Shown piece by piece: positions 54,525 through 62,570 of a stretch of DNA of 64,000 nt. Origin of the DNA: Denitrificimonas halotolerans. GTDB taxonomy: Bacteria; Pseudomonadota; Gammaproteobacteria; Pseudomonadales; Pseudomonadaceae. Position 1 is the stretch's first letter. Every line of letters begins with the position of its first letter. A program made the position numbers and the translations under genes. The notes under the pieces were generated by a model. That model was not told where the DNA came from. It did no database searches and saw only the letters and a list, made by a program, of their open reading frames with translations. Location of the stretch: NCBI RefSeq assembly GCF_034259425.1, contig NZ_JAXIVU010000001.1, positions 124,001 through 188,000 of the forward strand. The letters run 5' to 3'.

Positions 54525-55631
54525 TTAATCCTGCGGCTGCAGGTATTCTACAACTTCCAAGTCAAACCCAGATATAGCACTAAAGCGCATTGGTGAACTT
54601 AATAAACGCATTTTACGTACGCCTAAATCACGCAGAATCTGTGAGCCTGCACCAACCGTACTATAAGTCGATGGAGTCTTCGCTGTTTTAGCTTCGCCAC
54701 CTTCTCCCAAGTGACGCTCCAAGTGTTCCAATAAGCTAGAACCGGTCATCTGATTACCTAATAATAGCACCACGCCACTGCCTGCTTTAGCGACTTCAGT
54801 CATCGCTGCGCGTAAACTCCAACGGCCTTCTTGATTGACCATAAATAAGTCACGCAGCGGATCCATATTATGCACTCGTACTAAAGTTGGCTGTTCAGGG
54901 CTAATAGTACCTAAAGTAAGTGCCAAATGAACATCACCAAGATTGGATTCACGATAAGTAACTAAATTAAATTGCCCTACTTCGCTATCCAATTTTTGCG
55001 TTGAAACACGCTCAATAGTGCGCTCATGAATCATACGGTAATGAATCAAGTCGGCAATAGTACCCATTTTCAGGCCGTGTTCTTGAGCAAATAACTCCAA
55101 CTCAGGGCGACGCGCCATGGTGCCGTCATCGTTCATGATTTCACAAATCACACCGGACGATTCAAAACCCGCTAAACGAGCCAAATCACAAGCCGCCTCA
55201 GTATGACCAGCTCGTGCCAAAACCCCGCCAGGCTGCGCCATTAACGGGAAAATATGCCCCGGACTAACAATATCATCAGCCGCCGCATCTTTTGCCACGG
55301 CCGCCTGTACTGTACGAGCACGGTCAGCTGCGGAAATACCGGTGGTAACACCTTCAGCAGCTTCAATCGAAACCGTAAATTTAGTACCAAATCCTGAACC
55401 ATTATGCCGAGCCATTAAAGGTAGACCCAGACGCTCACAGCGCTCAACACTCATGGGCATGCAAATCAAGCCTCGCGCATGTTTAGCCATGAAGTTAATA
55501 TGTTCAGCCGTTACACACTCTGAGGCAATGATAATATCGCCTTCATTTTCGCGATCCTCATCATCCACTAAGATGACCATTTTTCCAGCGCGAATATCTG
55601 TAATAATTTCTTCAATCGTATTTAATGACAC
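54525..55631 (-). CDS. ribB: DHBP synthase fused to a degenerate cyclohydrolase domain (RibBX type)
   Basis: The 368-residue protein has an intact 3,4-dihydroxy-2-butanone-4-phosphate synthase domain (residues 1-205; DDEDRENEGDIIIASE, ARGLICMP, GHTEAACDLARLAG). The C-terminal RibA-like domain lacks the zinc-binding cysteine cluster of GTP cyclohydrolase II (normally C-x2-G-D-x-F-x-S-x2-C-D-C); the matching stretch, DPLRDLFMVNQEGRWSLR, has none. It is thus of the RibBX kind and probably makes only the four-carbon unit. The GTG at 55631 follows AAGGG at good spacing and gives the family start MSLNTIEEIITDI; a TTG at 55646 is less likely. Confidence 0.9.
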   Translation of the reverse strand: MSLNTIEEIITDIRAGKMVILVDDEDRENEGDIIIASECVTAEHINFMAKHARGLICMPMSVERCERLGLPLMARHNGSGFGTKFTVSIEAAEGVTTGISAADRARTVQAAVAKDAAADDIVSPGHIFPLMAQPGGVLARAGHTEAACDLARLAGFESSGVICEIMNDDGTMARRPELELFAQEHGLKMGTIADLIHYRMIHERTIERVSTQKLDSEVGQFNLVTYRESNLGDVHLALTLGTISPEQPTLVRVHNMDPLRDLFMVNQEGRWSLRAAMTEVAKAGSGVVLLLGNQMTGSSLLEHLERHLGEGGEAKTAKTPSTYSTVGAGSQILRDLGVRKMRLLSSPMRFSAISGFDLEVVEYLQPQD

Positions 55632-55646
55632 AGAGTAACCCTTCAA

Positions 55647-56309
55647 TTAAGAACGCATAAAACCATGCTCGGCTAAAAAGTCAGCGGTAATAGCTTGACT
55701 ACTTGGCTCAGCAGCTTTTTCACCTTGCAGCAAACGCTCAAGGTAGCGAGCAATGAGGTCGATCTCTAAGTTAACTAAGTGACCGGCCTGATAGTTTGCC
55801 ATAATGGTTTCTTGCAAAGTATGAGGCACAATGGTCAGCTCAAACTCACTGCCATCAACGCCGTTCACTGTCAGGCTCGTGCCATCAACAGTAATTGAAC
55901 CTTTCATCGCAATATAACGCGCCAATGCTTTCGGGGCTCGAATCCAAAACTGTACCGCGCGTGCATTATCATTGCGTGAAAGCACTTCACCTACGCCATC
56001 TACATGCCCACTGACCAAGTGTCCACCTAAACGAGTAGTGGGTAGCAAAGCTTTTTCTAAGTTAACGGGGCTGCCATGTTTTAAATTAACAAAAGCACTG
56101 CGCGCTAAAGTCTCACGACTCACGTCAGCACAAAAACCATCACCTGGCAGTTCAACAACTGTTAAACACACACCATTGACTGCAATACTGTCACCCAGCT
56201 TTACATCGGTTAAGTCTAGCTTTCCTGTTGCCACATGCACACGCACATCCCCGCCTTTTGGGGTCATGCTACGAATATGGCCTATTGCTTCGATTATTCC
56301 TGTGAACAT
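55647..56309 (-). CDS. ribC: Riboflavin synthase
   Basis: The 220-residue protein has two lumazine-binding repeats, starting MFTGIIEAIGHI and, in the second, KGSITVDGTSLTVNGVDG. It makes riboflavin from two lumazine molecules. The gene is first in the cluster after the FMN riboswitch. ATG at 56309 has GGAGG just before it and is the family start; eight upstream codons are not. The symbol ribE is also used for this enzyme. Confidence 0.95.
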   Translation of the reverse strand: MFTGIIEAIGHIRSMTPKGGDVRVHVATGKLDLTDVKLGDSIAVNGVCLTVVELPGDGFCADVSRETLARSAFVNLKHGSPVNLEKALLPTTRLGGHLVSGHVDGVGEVLSRNDNARAVQFWIRAPKALARYIAMKGSITVDGTSLTVNGVDGSEFELTIVPHTLQETIMANYQAGHLVNLEIDLIARYLERLLQGEKAAEPSSQAITADFLAEHGFMRS

Positions 56310-56429
56310 AGAACCTCCGCACAAGACAAGCATGGGTGCCTGCCTGTGTCGATCTCCTGTTTAACATCAAACAAGGCTGTTTTTGATCGAATGGGAGTGT
56401 GCCGCGCAAGATATGCACGGAAACGGATC

Positions 56430-56585
56430 CCGCTCTCTCTTCATCCGGACTGTAACCGTCGGCCTTGGAATCTCACCAAGTCTGCTGACCTTATTCATCT
56501 ATCAAAGCATGCATAAGCGCTCGTGGGCTATACCCGCTTGAGGTAATTACCACCGGTGGGGAATCTCACCCCGCCCTGAGAACGT
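56430..56585 (-). promoter_or_regulatory. FMN riboswitch (RFN element)
   Basis: On the minus strand the leader of ribC has the conserved RFN segments in order: CAGGGCGGGGTGAGATTCCC, CACCGGTGGTAATTACC, a variable arm around AAGCGGGTATAGCCC, then GTCAGCAGACTTGGTGAGA and TTCCAAGGCCGACGGTTACA, ending AGTCCGGATGAAGAGAGAGC. It lies about 120 bases before ribC. High FMN should lower expression of ribC and the genes behind it. I could not decide by eye between transcriptional and translational action. Confidence 0.95.
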
Positions 56586-56914
56586 CACTAACATCAACTA
56601 TTTTGTGTTAGTGCGGTACTTTTTACCATATATTGAGTTGTTCTGCACCGCTTGCAAGCATTTGTGTATTATTAACTTTAAAAACAAGCTCTACCAGAGA
56701 TCGTCTGTCATCCGCACTATGAGAGTTACTTTATCTCTAACTTTCATGCTGCAAGTTAAAAACACTTTATAAAACCGCAAAAAACTGACTAAACCTAGGC
56801 AAAAGGTCACTTCATCAGCAAAACATCGGCCTGAGCCTATGGTCAAAGCTCATTTGACGGTATACTTTGCGGTTTTCCTATTAGCCGTCTTTTATTTAGG
56901 GGTCCCGCCGCACT
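56586..56914. promoter_or_regulatory. Divergent promoter region between the riboflavin cluster and valS
   Basis: No gene is seen in these 329 bases. The stretch must hold the minus-strand promoter feeding the FMN riboswitch and the plus-strand promoter and leader of valS (TTGACGGTATACTTTGCGG at about 56854-56872 is a promoter-like piece). No T-box or tRNA-like structure was recognised. Confidence 0.4.
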
Positions 56915-59764
56915 ATGGATAAGACCTATCAGCCGCACGCCATTGAAGCCACTTGGTACCAAACTTGGGAAACCAATCAATACTTTGCCCCCCAGGGTTC
57001 TGGTCAGCCTTACACCATTATGATTCCTCCGCCGAACGTCACAGGCAGCTTACATATGGGGCACGGCTTTAATAACGCCATTATGGATGCACTGATTCGT
57101 TACCGCCGCATGCAAGGCCGTAACACTTTGTGGCAACCCGGCACAGACCACGCAGGCATTGCCACGCAAATGGTGGTTGAGCGTCAACTTGCTGCACAAG
57201 GCCTCGATCGTCATGACCTCGGCCGCGAAGCTTTCCTCAAAAAAGTCTGGGAGTGGAAAGAGCAGTCAGGTGGCACCATCACTCAACAAATCCGCCGCCT
57301 AGGTAGCTCCGTAGACTGGTCCCGAGAACGCTTTACTATGGACGAAGGCATGTCTGCTGCGGTGCAAGAAGCATTTGTACGCTTACATGAAGATGGCTTA
57401 ATTTACCGTGGCAAACGCTTGGTCAACTGGGACCCTAAGTTCCATACCGCAATTTCTGACCTAGAAGTGGAAAATCACGACGAGAAAGGACATTTATGGA
57501 ACTTGCGCTACCCCTTAGCCGACGGTGCCACAACCACCGAAGGTAAAAACTACCTAGTGGTTGCCACTACCCGCCCCGAAACCATGCTCGGGGATAGCGC
57601 AGTAGCCGTACATCCAGAGGATGAGCGTTATAAAGCCCTGATCGGCTCTTATGTTGAACTTCCTTTAATAGGACGCCGCATCCCTATTGTAGGCGATGAT
57701 TATTGTGATCCAGAGTTCGGTACTGGCTGTGTGAAAATCACTCCTGCTCACGACTTCAACGACTATGAAGTAGGGAAGCGTCATGGTCTGCCAATGATTA
57801 ATATTTTGGACCAGGATGCTGCCATTCTAACTACCGCCCAGATTTTCAATACTGACGGCTCAGTTAATCATGATTTAGATAACAGCCTACCCGCAGCATT
57901 CGCCGGCTTAGATCGTTTTGAGGCGCGCAAACAGATTGTTGCCGCAATGGATGCTGCCGGCTTATTGGTCAGCATCGACGACCACGCATTAAAAACGCCC
58001 CGTGGCGACCGCTCTGGCGCCGTGATTGAGCCTTGGTTAACTGATCAGTGGTATGTATCCACCAAACCTTTAGCAGAGCCTGCCATTGCCGCTGTTGAAG
58101 ATGGCCGCATTCAATTTGTACCCAAACAATACGAAAACATGTATTTCAGTTGGATGCGTGACATTCAAGACTGGTGCATCAGTCGTCAACTGTGGTGGGG
58201 GCATCGCATTCCAGCTTGGTATGATGACGCTGGCAATGTTTATGTCGGTCGTAACGAAACTGAGGTGCGCGAAAAACACAATCTTGGCGAGATCAACTTA
58301 CGCCAAGATAACGATGTGCTAGACACTTGGTTTAGCTCAGGTCTGTGGACCTTTTCAACTTTAGGCTGGCCAGAACAAACCGAGTACCTAAAAACCTTCC
58401 ACCCTACTGATGTACTGGTAACAGGTTTTGACATTATCTTCTTCTGGGTTGCACGCATGATCATGCTGACCATGCACCTAATTAAAGACGAAGATGGCAC
58501 ACCACAAATCCCTTTCAAGTCGGTATATGTGCACGGTCTAGTACGCGATAGCCAAGGCCATAAAATGTCGAAATCCAAAGGTAACGTACTAGACCCCTTG
58601 GATATTATCGACGGTATCGATCTTGAAACCTTAGTCAAAAAGCGCACCAGCGGCATGATGCAGCCACAAATGGCAAAAGCCATTGAAAAGCAAACCCGTG
58701 AAGAGTTTGCTGATGGTATTGCCAGTTACGGCACCGATGCGCTGCGTTTTACTTTCCTATCATTGGCCTCTACCGGCCGTGACGTAAAGTTCGACATGGG
58801 CCGCGTGGAAGGCTACCGAAACTTCTGTAATAAAATCTGGAATGCTGCACGCTATGTAATGATGCAGTGTGAAGGCCAAGATTGCGGCTTAGATAACTCA
58901 GCGATCGAACTCACGGTTGCTGACCGTTGGATTATTTCACAACTACAGCGCACTGAAACTGAAGTCAGTCGTCAATTAGACAACTTCCGCTTCGACTTAG
59001 CCGCCCAAGCGCTGTATGAGTTTATTTGGAACCAATATTGCGACTGGTATTTAGAGCTGTCTAAGCCGGTTCTATGGGATAAAGAAGCGCCTGCGGAACG
59101 CACCCGTGGCACTCGCCACACCTTGGTCACTGTGCTAGAAGCTGCTTTACGCTTAGCTCATCCATTTATGCCCTTTATCACTGAAGAAATCTGGCAGCGC
59201 ATTGCACCAATAGCAGGTAAGTCAGGCGATAGCATCATGTTACAACCCTTCCCTGCTAGCATAGAAGACAATTTGGACGTTCAAGCAGAAGGTGATATTG
59301 AATGGCTCAAAGACCTAATGCTGGCTCTGCGTAATATTCGAGCAGAAATGAACATTGGCCCAGGTAAACCTTTACCACTGTTTCTGAGCAACACCACTGC
59401 TGAAGACGTACGTCGACTAGAAGTAAACAAAGTGACCCTAAGCAAGTTGGCTAAGCTAGACTCCGTCACTTTATTAGCAGCAAACGAAGAAGCACCGATG
59501 TCAGCCACAGCAATGGTTGGTGAAATGCAAGTGTTAGTGCCTATGGCCGGTTTAATTGATACACAAGCTGAACTAGCACGACTAGATAAAGAAATTCAGC
59601 GCTTAAACGGTGAAATCAAGCGCGTTGTCGGTAAACTTTCTAACCAAGGCTTTGTTGCAAAAGCACCTGCCGAGGTGATTGAAAAAGAACGCGCTAAACA
59701 AGCTGATTATGAGCAAGCATTAGCCCGTTTAACCGAGCAACACTCGCGTATTGCCAGCTTGTAA
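56915..59764 (+). CDS. valS: Valyl-tRNA synthetase
   Basis: The 949-residue class Ia synthetase has PPPNVTGSLHMGHGF with the HIGH-type motif, an editing CP1 domain (VVATTRPETMLGDSAVAVHPED), the KMSKS loop GHKMSKSKGNVLDPLD near residue 550, an anticodon-binding helical domain and a C-terminal coiled coil (about residues 880-949). It charges tRNA-Val. Holding, as usual, the bacterial full length, it shows no oddities. Confidence 0.98.
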   Translation: MDKTYQPHAIEATWYQTWETNQYFAPQGSGQPYTIMIPPPNVTGSLHMGHGFNNAIMDALIRYRRMQGRNTLWQPGTDHAGIATQMVVERQLAAQGLDRHDLGREAFLKKVWEWKEQSGGTITQQIRRLGSSVDWSRERFTMDEGMSAAVQEAFVRLHEDGLIYRGKRLVNWDPKFHTAISDLEVENHDEKGHLWNLRYPLADGATTTEGKNYLVVATTRPETMLGDSAVAVHPEDERYKALIGSYVELPLIGRRIPIVGDDYCDPEFGTGCVKITPAHDFNDYEVGKRHGLPMINILDQDAAILTTAQIFNTDGSVNHDLDNSLPAAFAGLDRFEARKQIVAAMDAAGLLVSIDDHALKTPRGDRSGAVIEPWLTDQWYVSTKPLAEPAIAAVEDGRIQFVPKQYENMYFSWMRDIQDWCISRQLWWGHRIPAWYDDAGNVYVGRNETEVREKHNLGEINLRQDNDVLDTWFSSGLWTFSTLGWPEQTEYLKTFHPTDVLVTGFDIIFFWVARMIMLTMHLIKDEDGTPQIPFKSVYVHGLVRDSQGHKMSKSKGNVLDPLDIIDGIDLETLVKKRTSGMMQPQMAKAIEKQTREEFADGIASYGTDALRFTFLSLASTGRDVKFDMGRVEGYRNFCNKIWNAARYVMMQCEGQDCGLDNSAIELTVADRWIISQLQRTETEVSRQLDNFRFDLAAQALYEFIWNQYCDWYLELSKPVLWDKEAPAERTRGTRHTLVTVLEAALRLAHPFMPFITEEIWQRIAPIAGKSGDSIMLQPFPASIEDNLDVQAEGDIEWLKDLMLALRNIRAEMNIGPGKPLPLFLSNTTAEDVRRLEVNKVTLSKLAKLDSVTLLAANEEAPMSATAMVGEMQVLVPMAGLIDTQAELARLDKEIQRLNGEIKRVVGKLSNQGFVAKAPAEVIEKERAKQADYEQALARLTEQHSRIASL

Positions 59765-59835
59765 GAAGCTGATCGATATTTATATTAATAACGGGCTTGT
59801 TGGCATACTGCCACCCTATTAAGAGGCATGCATAT

Positions 59836-60813
59836 ATGACTACGTTCACAAAAAAAGCGCTGCTCTCGCTCAGTGCTCTAACTTTAGCCATGAGTGCATC
59901 ATTCGGTGCTTTAGCTGAATCTGTTAAATCTGTTGCGGTCACCGCAATTGTTGAACACCCCGCCCTAGATTCCGTTCGCGACGGTGTTTTAGCCACCTTA
60001 AACGAAGCCGGCTACGAAGAGGGAAAAAACCTTAAATGGCAATATCAAAGCGCACAGGGCAACACCGGCACTGCCGCACAAATTGCCAGAAAGTTCATTG
60101 GTGACCAGCCTGACGCTATTGTTGCCATTGCCACACCCTCTGCTCAAGCGGCTGTTGCTGGAACTAAGCGTATCCCTATTATTTTTTCAGCGGTCACTGA
60201 CCCTGTTGAAGGTCAACTCACACCTAGTTGGGAGGCCAGCGGCACCAACGTCACTGGTGTATCGGACGTGCTCGAGCTAGGCAAGCAAATGGAACTGATC
60301 AAACAAATTGTTCCTGAAGCAAAGCGTGTAGGTATGGTCTATAACCCTGGCGAAGCCAACTCTGTGGCCGTGGTTACCGCCCTGAAAAAAATCTTAGCCG
60401 ACTATAATCTAACTTTAGTGGAAGCAGCCGCTCCCCGCTCTGTTGACGTTGGCTCAGCTGCTCGCAGCTTGGTCGGCAAAGTAGATGTCATTTATACCAA
60501 TACCGACAACAACGTGGTTTCTGCTTATGAAGCCCTAGTAAAAGTAGGTAATGATATGAATATTCCGCTAATTGCCTCTGACACCGACAGTGTTAAACGC
60601 GGAGCCATTGCAGCTCTAGGTGTGAATTATATGGACTTAGGCAAACAAACCGGCCGTATTGTGCTACGCATCCTTGAGGGTGAAAATCCCGGTGATATCA
60701 AACCACAAACGAGCGAAAACATTCAGTTATTTGTCAATCTCAGTGCAGCTGAAAAGCAAGGTGTAACCTTATCGCAAGAACTGATTGATAGTGCAGCTGA
60801 AATCATTCGTTAA
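59836..60813 (+). CDS. ABC importer substrate-binding protein (TrpX/DUF534 type)
   Basis: The 325-residue exported protein has a signal peptide (KKALLSLSALTLAMSASFGALA) and the two-lobed fold of the DUF534/TrpX group: VAVTAIVEHPALDSVRDGVLATLNEAGYEEG, DAIVAIATPSAQAAVAGT, PIIFSAVTDPVEGQL, VGMVYNPGEANSV, IPLIASDTDSVKRGAIAALGVNYMDLGKQ. Related systems take up tryptophan or other aromatic compounds; the ligand here is not known. The ATG at 59836 has AAGAGG upstream. A hairpin follows before the permease gene. Confidence 0.9.
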   Translation: MTTFTKKALLSLSALTLAMSASFGALAESVKSVAVTAIVEHPALDSVRDGVLATLNEAGYEEGKNLKWQYQSAQGNTGTAAQIARKFIGDQPDAIVAIATPSAQAAVAGTKRIPIIFSAVTDPVEGQLTPSWEASGTNVTGVSDVLELGKQMELIKQIVPEAKRVGMVYNPGEANSVAVVTALKKILADYNLTLVEAAAPRSVDVGSAARSLVGKVDVIYTNTDNNVVSAYEALVKVGNDMNIPLIASDTDSVKRGAIAALGVNYMDLGKQTGRIVLRILEGENPGDIKPQTSENIQLFVNLSAAEKQGVTLSQELIDSAAEIIR

Positions 60814-60825
60814 TACCCTATCACG

Positions 60826-60858
60826 CCCCGAGTACTGCTCCGTGCTCGGGGTATTTTT
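60826..60858 (+). terminator. Attenuator-like terminator after the binding-protein gene
   Basis: CCCCGAGTAC pairs with GTGCTCGGGG (one G-T wobble) over a 6-base loop and is followed by TATTTTTATTT. It lies between the binding-protein and permease genes of one ABC system and should give more of the former. Confidence 0.85.
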
Positions 60859-60882
60859 ATTTAGCTTTCGGTCAAACTGCCC

Positions 60883-61773
60883 ATGTCCCTGTTTTCAATG
60901 TTTGGTGCCCTCGAGATCGGCTTGATCTTCAGTTTAGTGGCACTCGGGGTGTTTATCTCCTTCCGCTTATTACGTTTTCCCGACTTAACTGTCGATGGCA
61001 GCTTCCCTCTTGGGGGCGCAGTTGGGGCTCTCTGTATTTCCAACGGCATGGACCCTTTCCTAGCCACTGCCTTAGCAGCCTTTGCCGGTGCCAGTGCCGG
61101 TGTCGTCACAGCTATTTTAAATGTACATTTAAAAATCATGGACCTACTGGCCAGTATCTTAATGATGACGGCCTTATACTCCATCAACCTGCGCATCATG
61201 GGCAAACCCAACATTCCATTAATTATGGAGCCTACGGTTTTCACCCTACTTGAACCGAGCTGGCTCATTGATTACATAGCCCGTCCTGTGATTTTAATCG
61301 TTGTTGTCTTGCTAGCAAAACTGGCGCTTGATGCTTACTTTTCCACCCGCCAAGGCTTAGCCATTCGCGCCACTGGCTCTAACCCTCGAATGGCCCGCTC
61401 ACAAGGCATTAACACAGGTGCCATGGTTATCCTAGGAATGGCAATTTCCAATGGCCTCGTCGGTTTAGCTGGTGCTTTATTTGCTCAAAGTCAAGGTGGT
61501 GCTGACATTTCTATGGGCATCGGTACCATCGTCATCGGCCTAGCTGCCGTGATTGTCGGTGAAAGTATTTTACCGTCACGCCGCTTATTCCTATTAACTT
61601 TGGCAGTCATTCTTGGCGCTATTGTGTACCGCTTCTTTATCGCGCTCGCTTTAAATAGCGACTTTATCGGTTTACAGGCACAAGACCTCAACCTAGTCAC
61701 TGCGGTATTGGTCACCCTTGCACTGGTGATCCCGCTCCTCAAACAACGCTTTGCACGCGGCAAGAGGGTTTAA
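60883..61773 (+). CDS. ABC importer permease (TrpY-like)
   Basis: The 296-residue membrane protein has about eight helices and resembles BPD_transp_2 permeases (LLRFPDLTVDGSFPLGGAVGA near the start, ATGSNPRMARSQGINTG and GLVGLAGALFAQSQGGADISMGIGTIVIGLAAVIVGE behind). It forms the channel of the ABC importer and ends one base before the ATPase gene. Confidence 0.9.
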   Translation: MSLFSMFGALEIGLIFSLVALGVFISFRLLRFPDLTVDGSFPLGGAVGALCISNGMDPFLATALAAFAGASAGVVTAILNVHLKIMDLLASILMMTALYSINLRIMGKPNIPLIMEPTVFTLLEPSWLIDYIARPVILIVVVLLAKLALDAYFSTRQGLAIRATGSNPRMARSQGINTGAMVILGMAISNGLVGLAGALFAQSQGGADISMGIGTIVIGLAAVIVGESILPSRRLFLLTLAVILGAIVYRFFIALALNSDFIGLQAQDLNLVTAVLVTLALVIPLLKQRFARGKRV

Positions 61774-61774
61774 G

Positions 61775-62569
61775 ATGCTTAAAGCCACCGACCTACATCT
61801 CACTTTTAATCCCGGCACACCCATTGAAACCCAAGCGTTACAAGGCATGTCATTGCAAATTCCTGCAGGTCAGTTTGTCACTGTGATTGGCACCAATGGC
61901 GCAGGTAAATCAACCTTTCTCAATGCAATTTCTGGCGATCAAACTGTTGATCGCGGTAGCATTTTAATTAACGACATTAATGTTACCCATATGCCCGTAT
62001 GGGAACGTGCTAAGCAAGTTGCACGTGTATTTCAAGACCCTATGGCCGGTACTTGTGAAGACTTAACCATTGAAGAAAATATGTCACTGGCTGAGCAACG
62101 TGGCCAACGCCGCGGGCTAAGTCGTGCAGTTAAAGCCTCATTGCGAGAAGGGTTTCGTGAGCACCTAGCTACCTTAGGTCTTGGCTTAGAAAATCGTCTC
62201 CAAGACCGTATTGGCTTACTTTCTGGCGGGCAACGTCAAGCAGTTAGCTTACTGATGGCCGCATTACGTCCATCGGAAATTTTACTGCTCGATGAACACA
62301 CCGCAGCACTGGACCCACGCACCGCAGACTTTGTCTTACAGCTGACCCAGCGCATCGTAAAAGAAAAAAACCTAACCACTATGATGGTAACGCACAGCAT
62401 GCGCCAAGCTTTGGATGTTGGCGATCGTACCATTATGCTGCACCAAGGCCAGGTTGTTTTAGATGTCAGCGGCGAAGAACGTAAAGGGTTAGACGTCACC
62501 GACTTGTTGGCCATGTTTGAAAAAGTACGCGGCGAAAAACTGGCCGATGACGCCTTACTTCTCAGTTAG
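61775..62569 (+). CDS. ABC importer ATP-binding protein (TrpZ-like)
   Basis: The 264-residue ATPase has Walker A IGTNGAGKSTFLNAISGD, the signature LLSGGQRQAVSLLMA and Walker B ILLLDEHTAALDP, with the switch His in MVTHSMRQAL. It drives the importer formed by the two genes before it. ATG at 61775 has AAGAGGG upstream; an in-frame ATG 24 bases earlier lies in the permease gene and is unlikely. Confidence 0.93.
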   Translation: MLKATDLHLTFNPGTPIETQALQGMSLQIPAGQFVTVIGTNGAGKSTFLNAISGDQTVDRGSILINDINVTHMPVWERAKQVARVFQDPMAGTCEDLTIEENMSLAEQRGQRRGLSRAVKASLREGFREHLATLGLGLENRLQDRIGLLSGGQRQAVSLLMAALRPSEILLLDEHTAALDPRTADFVLQLTQRIVKEKNLTTMMVTHSMRQALDVGDRTIMLHQGQVVLDVSGEERKGLDVTDLLAMFEKVRGEKLADDALLLS

Positions 62570-62570
62570 T

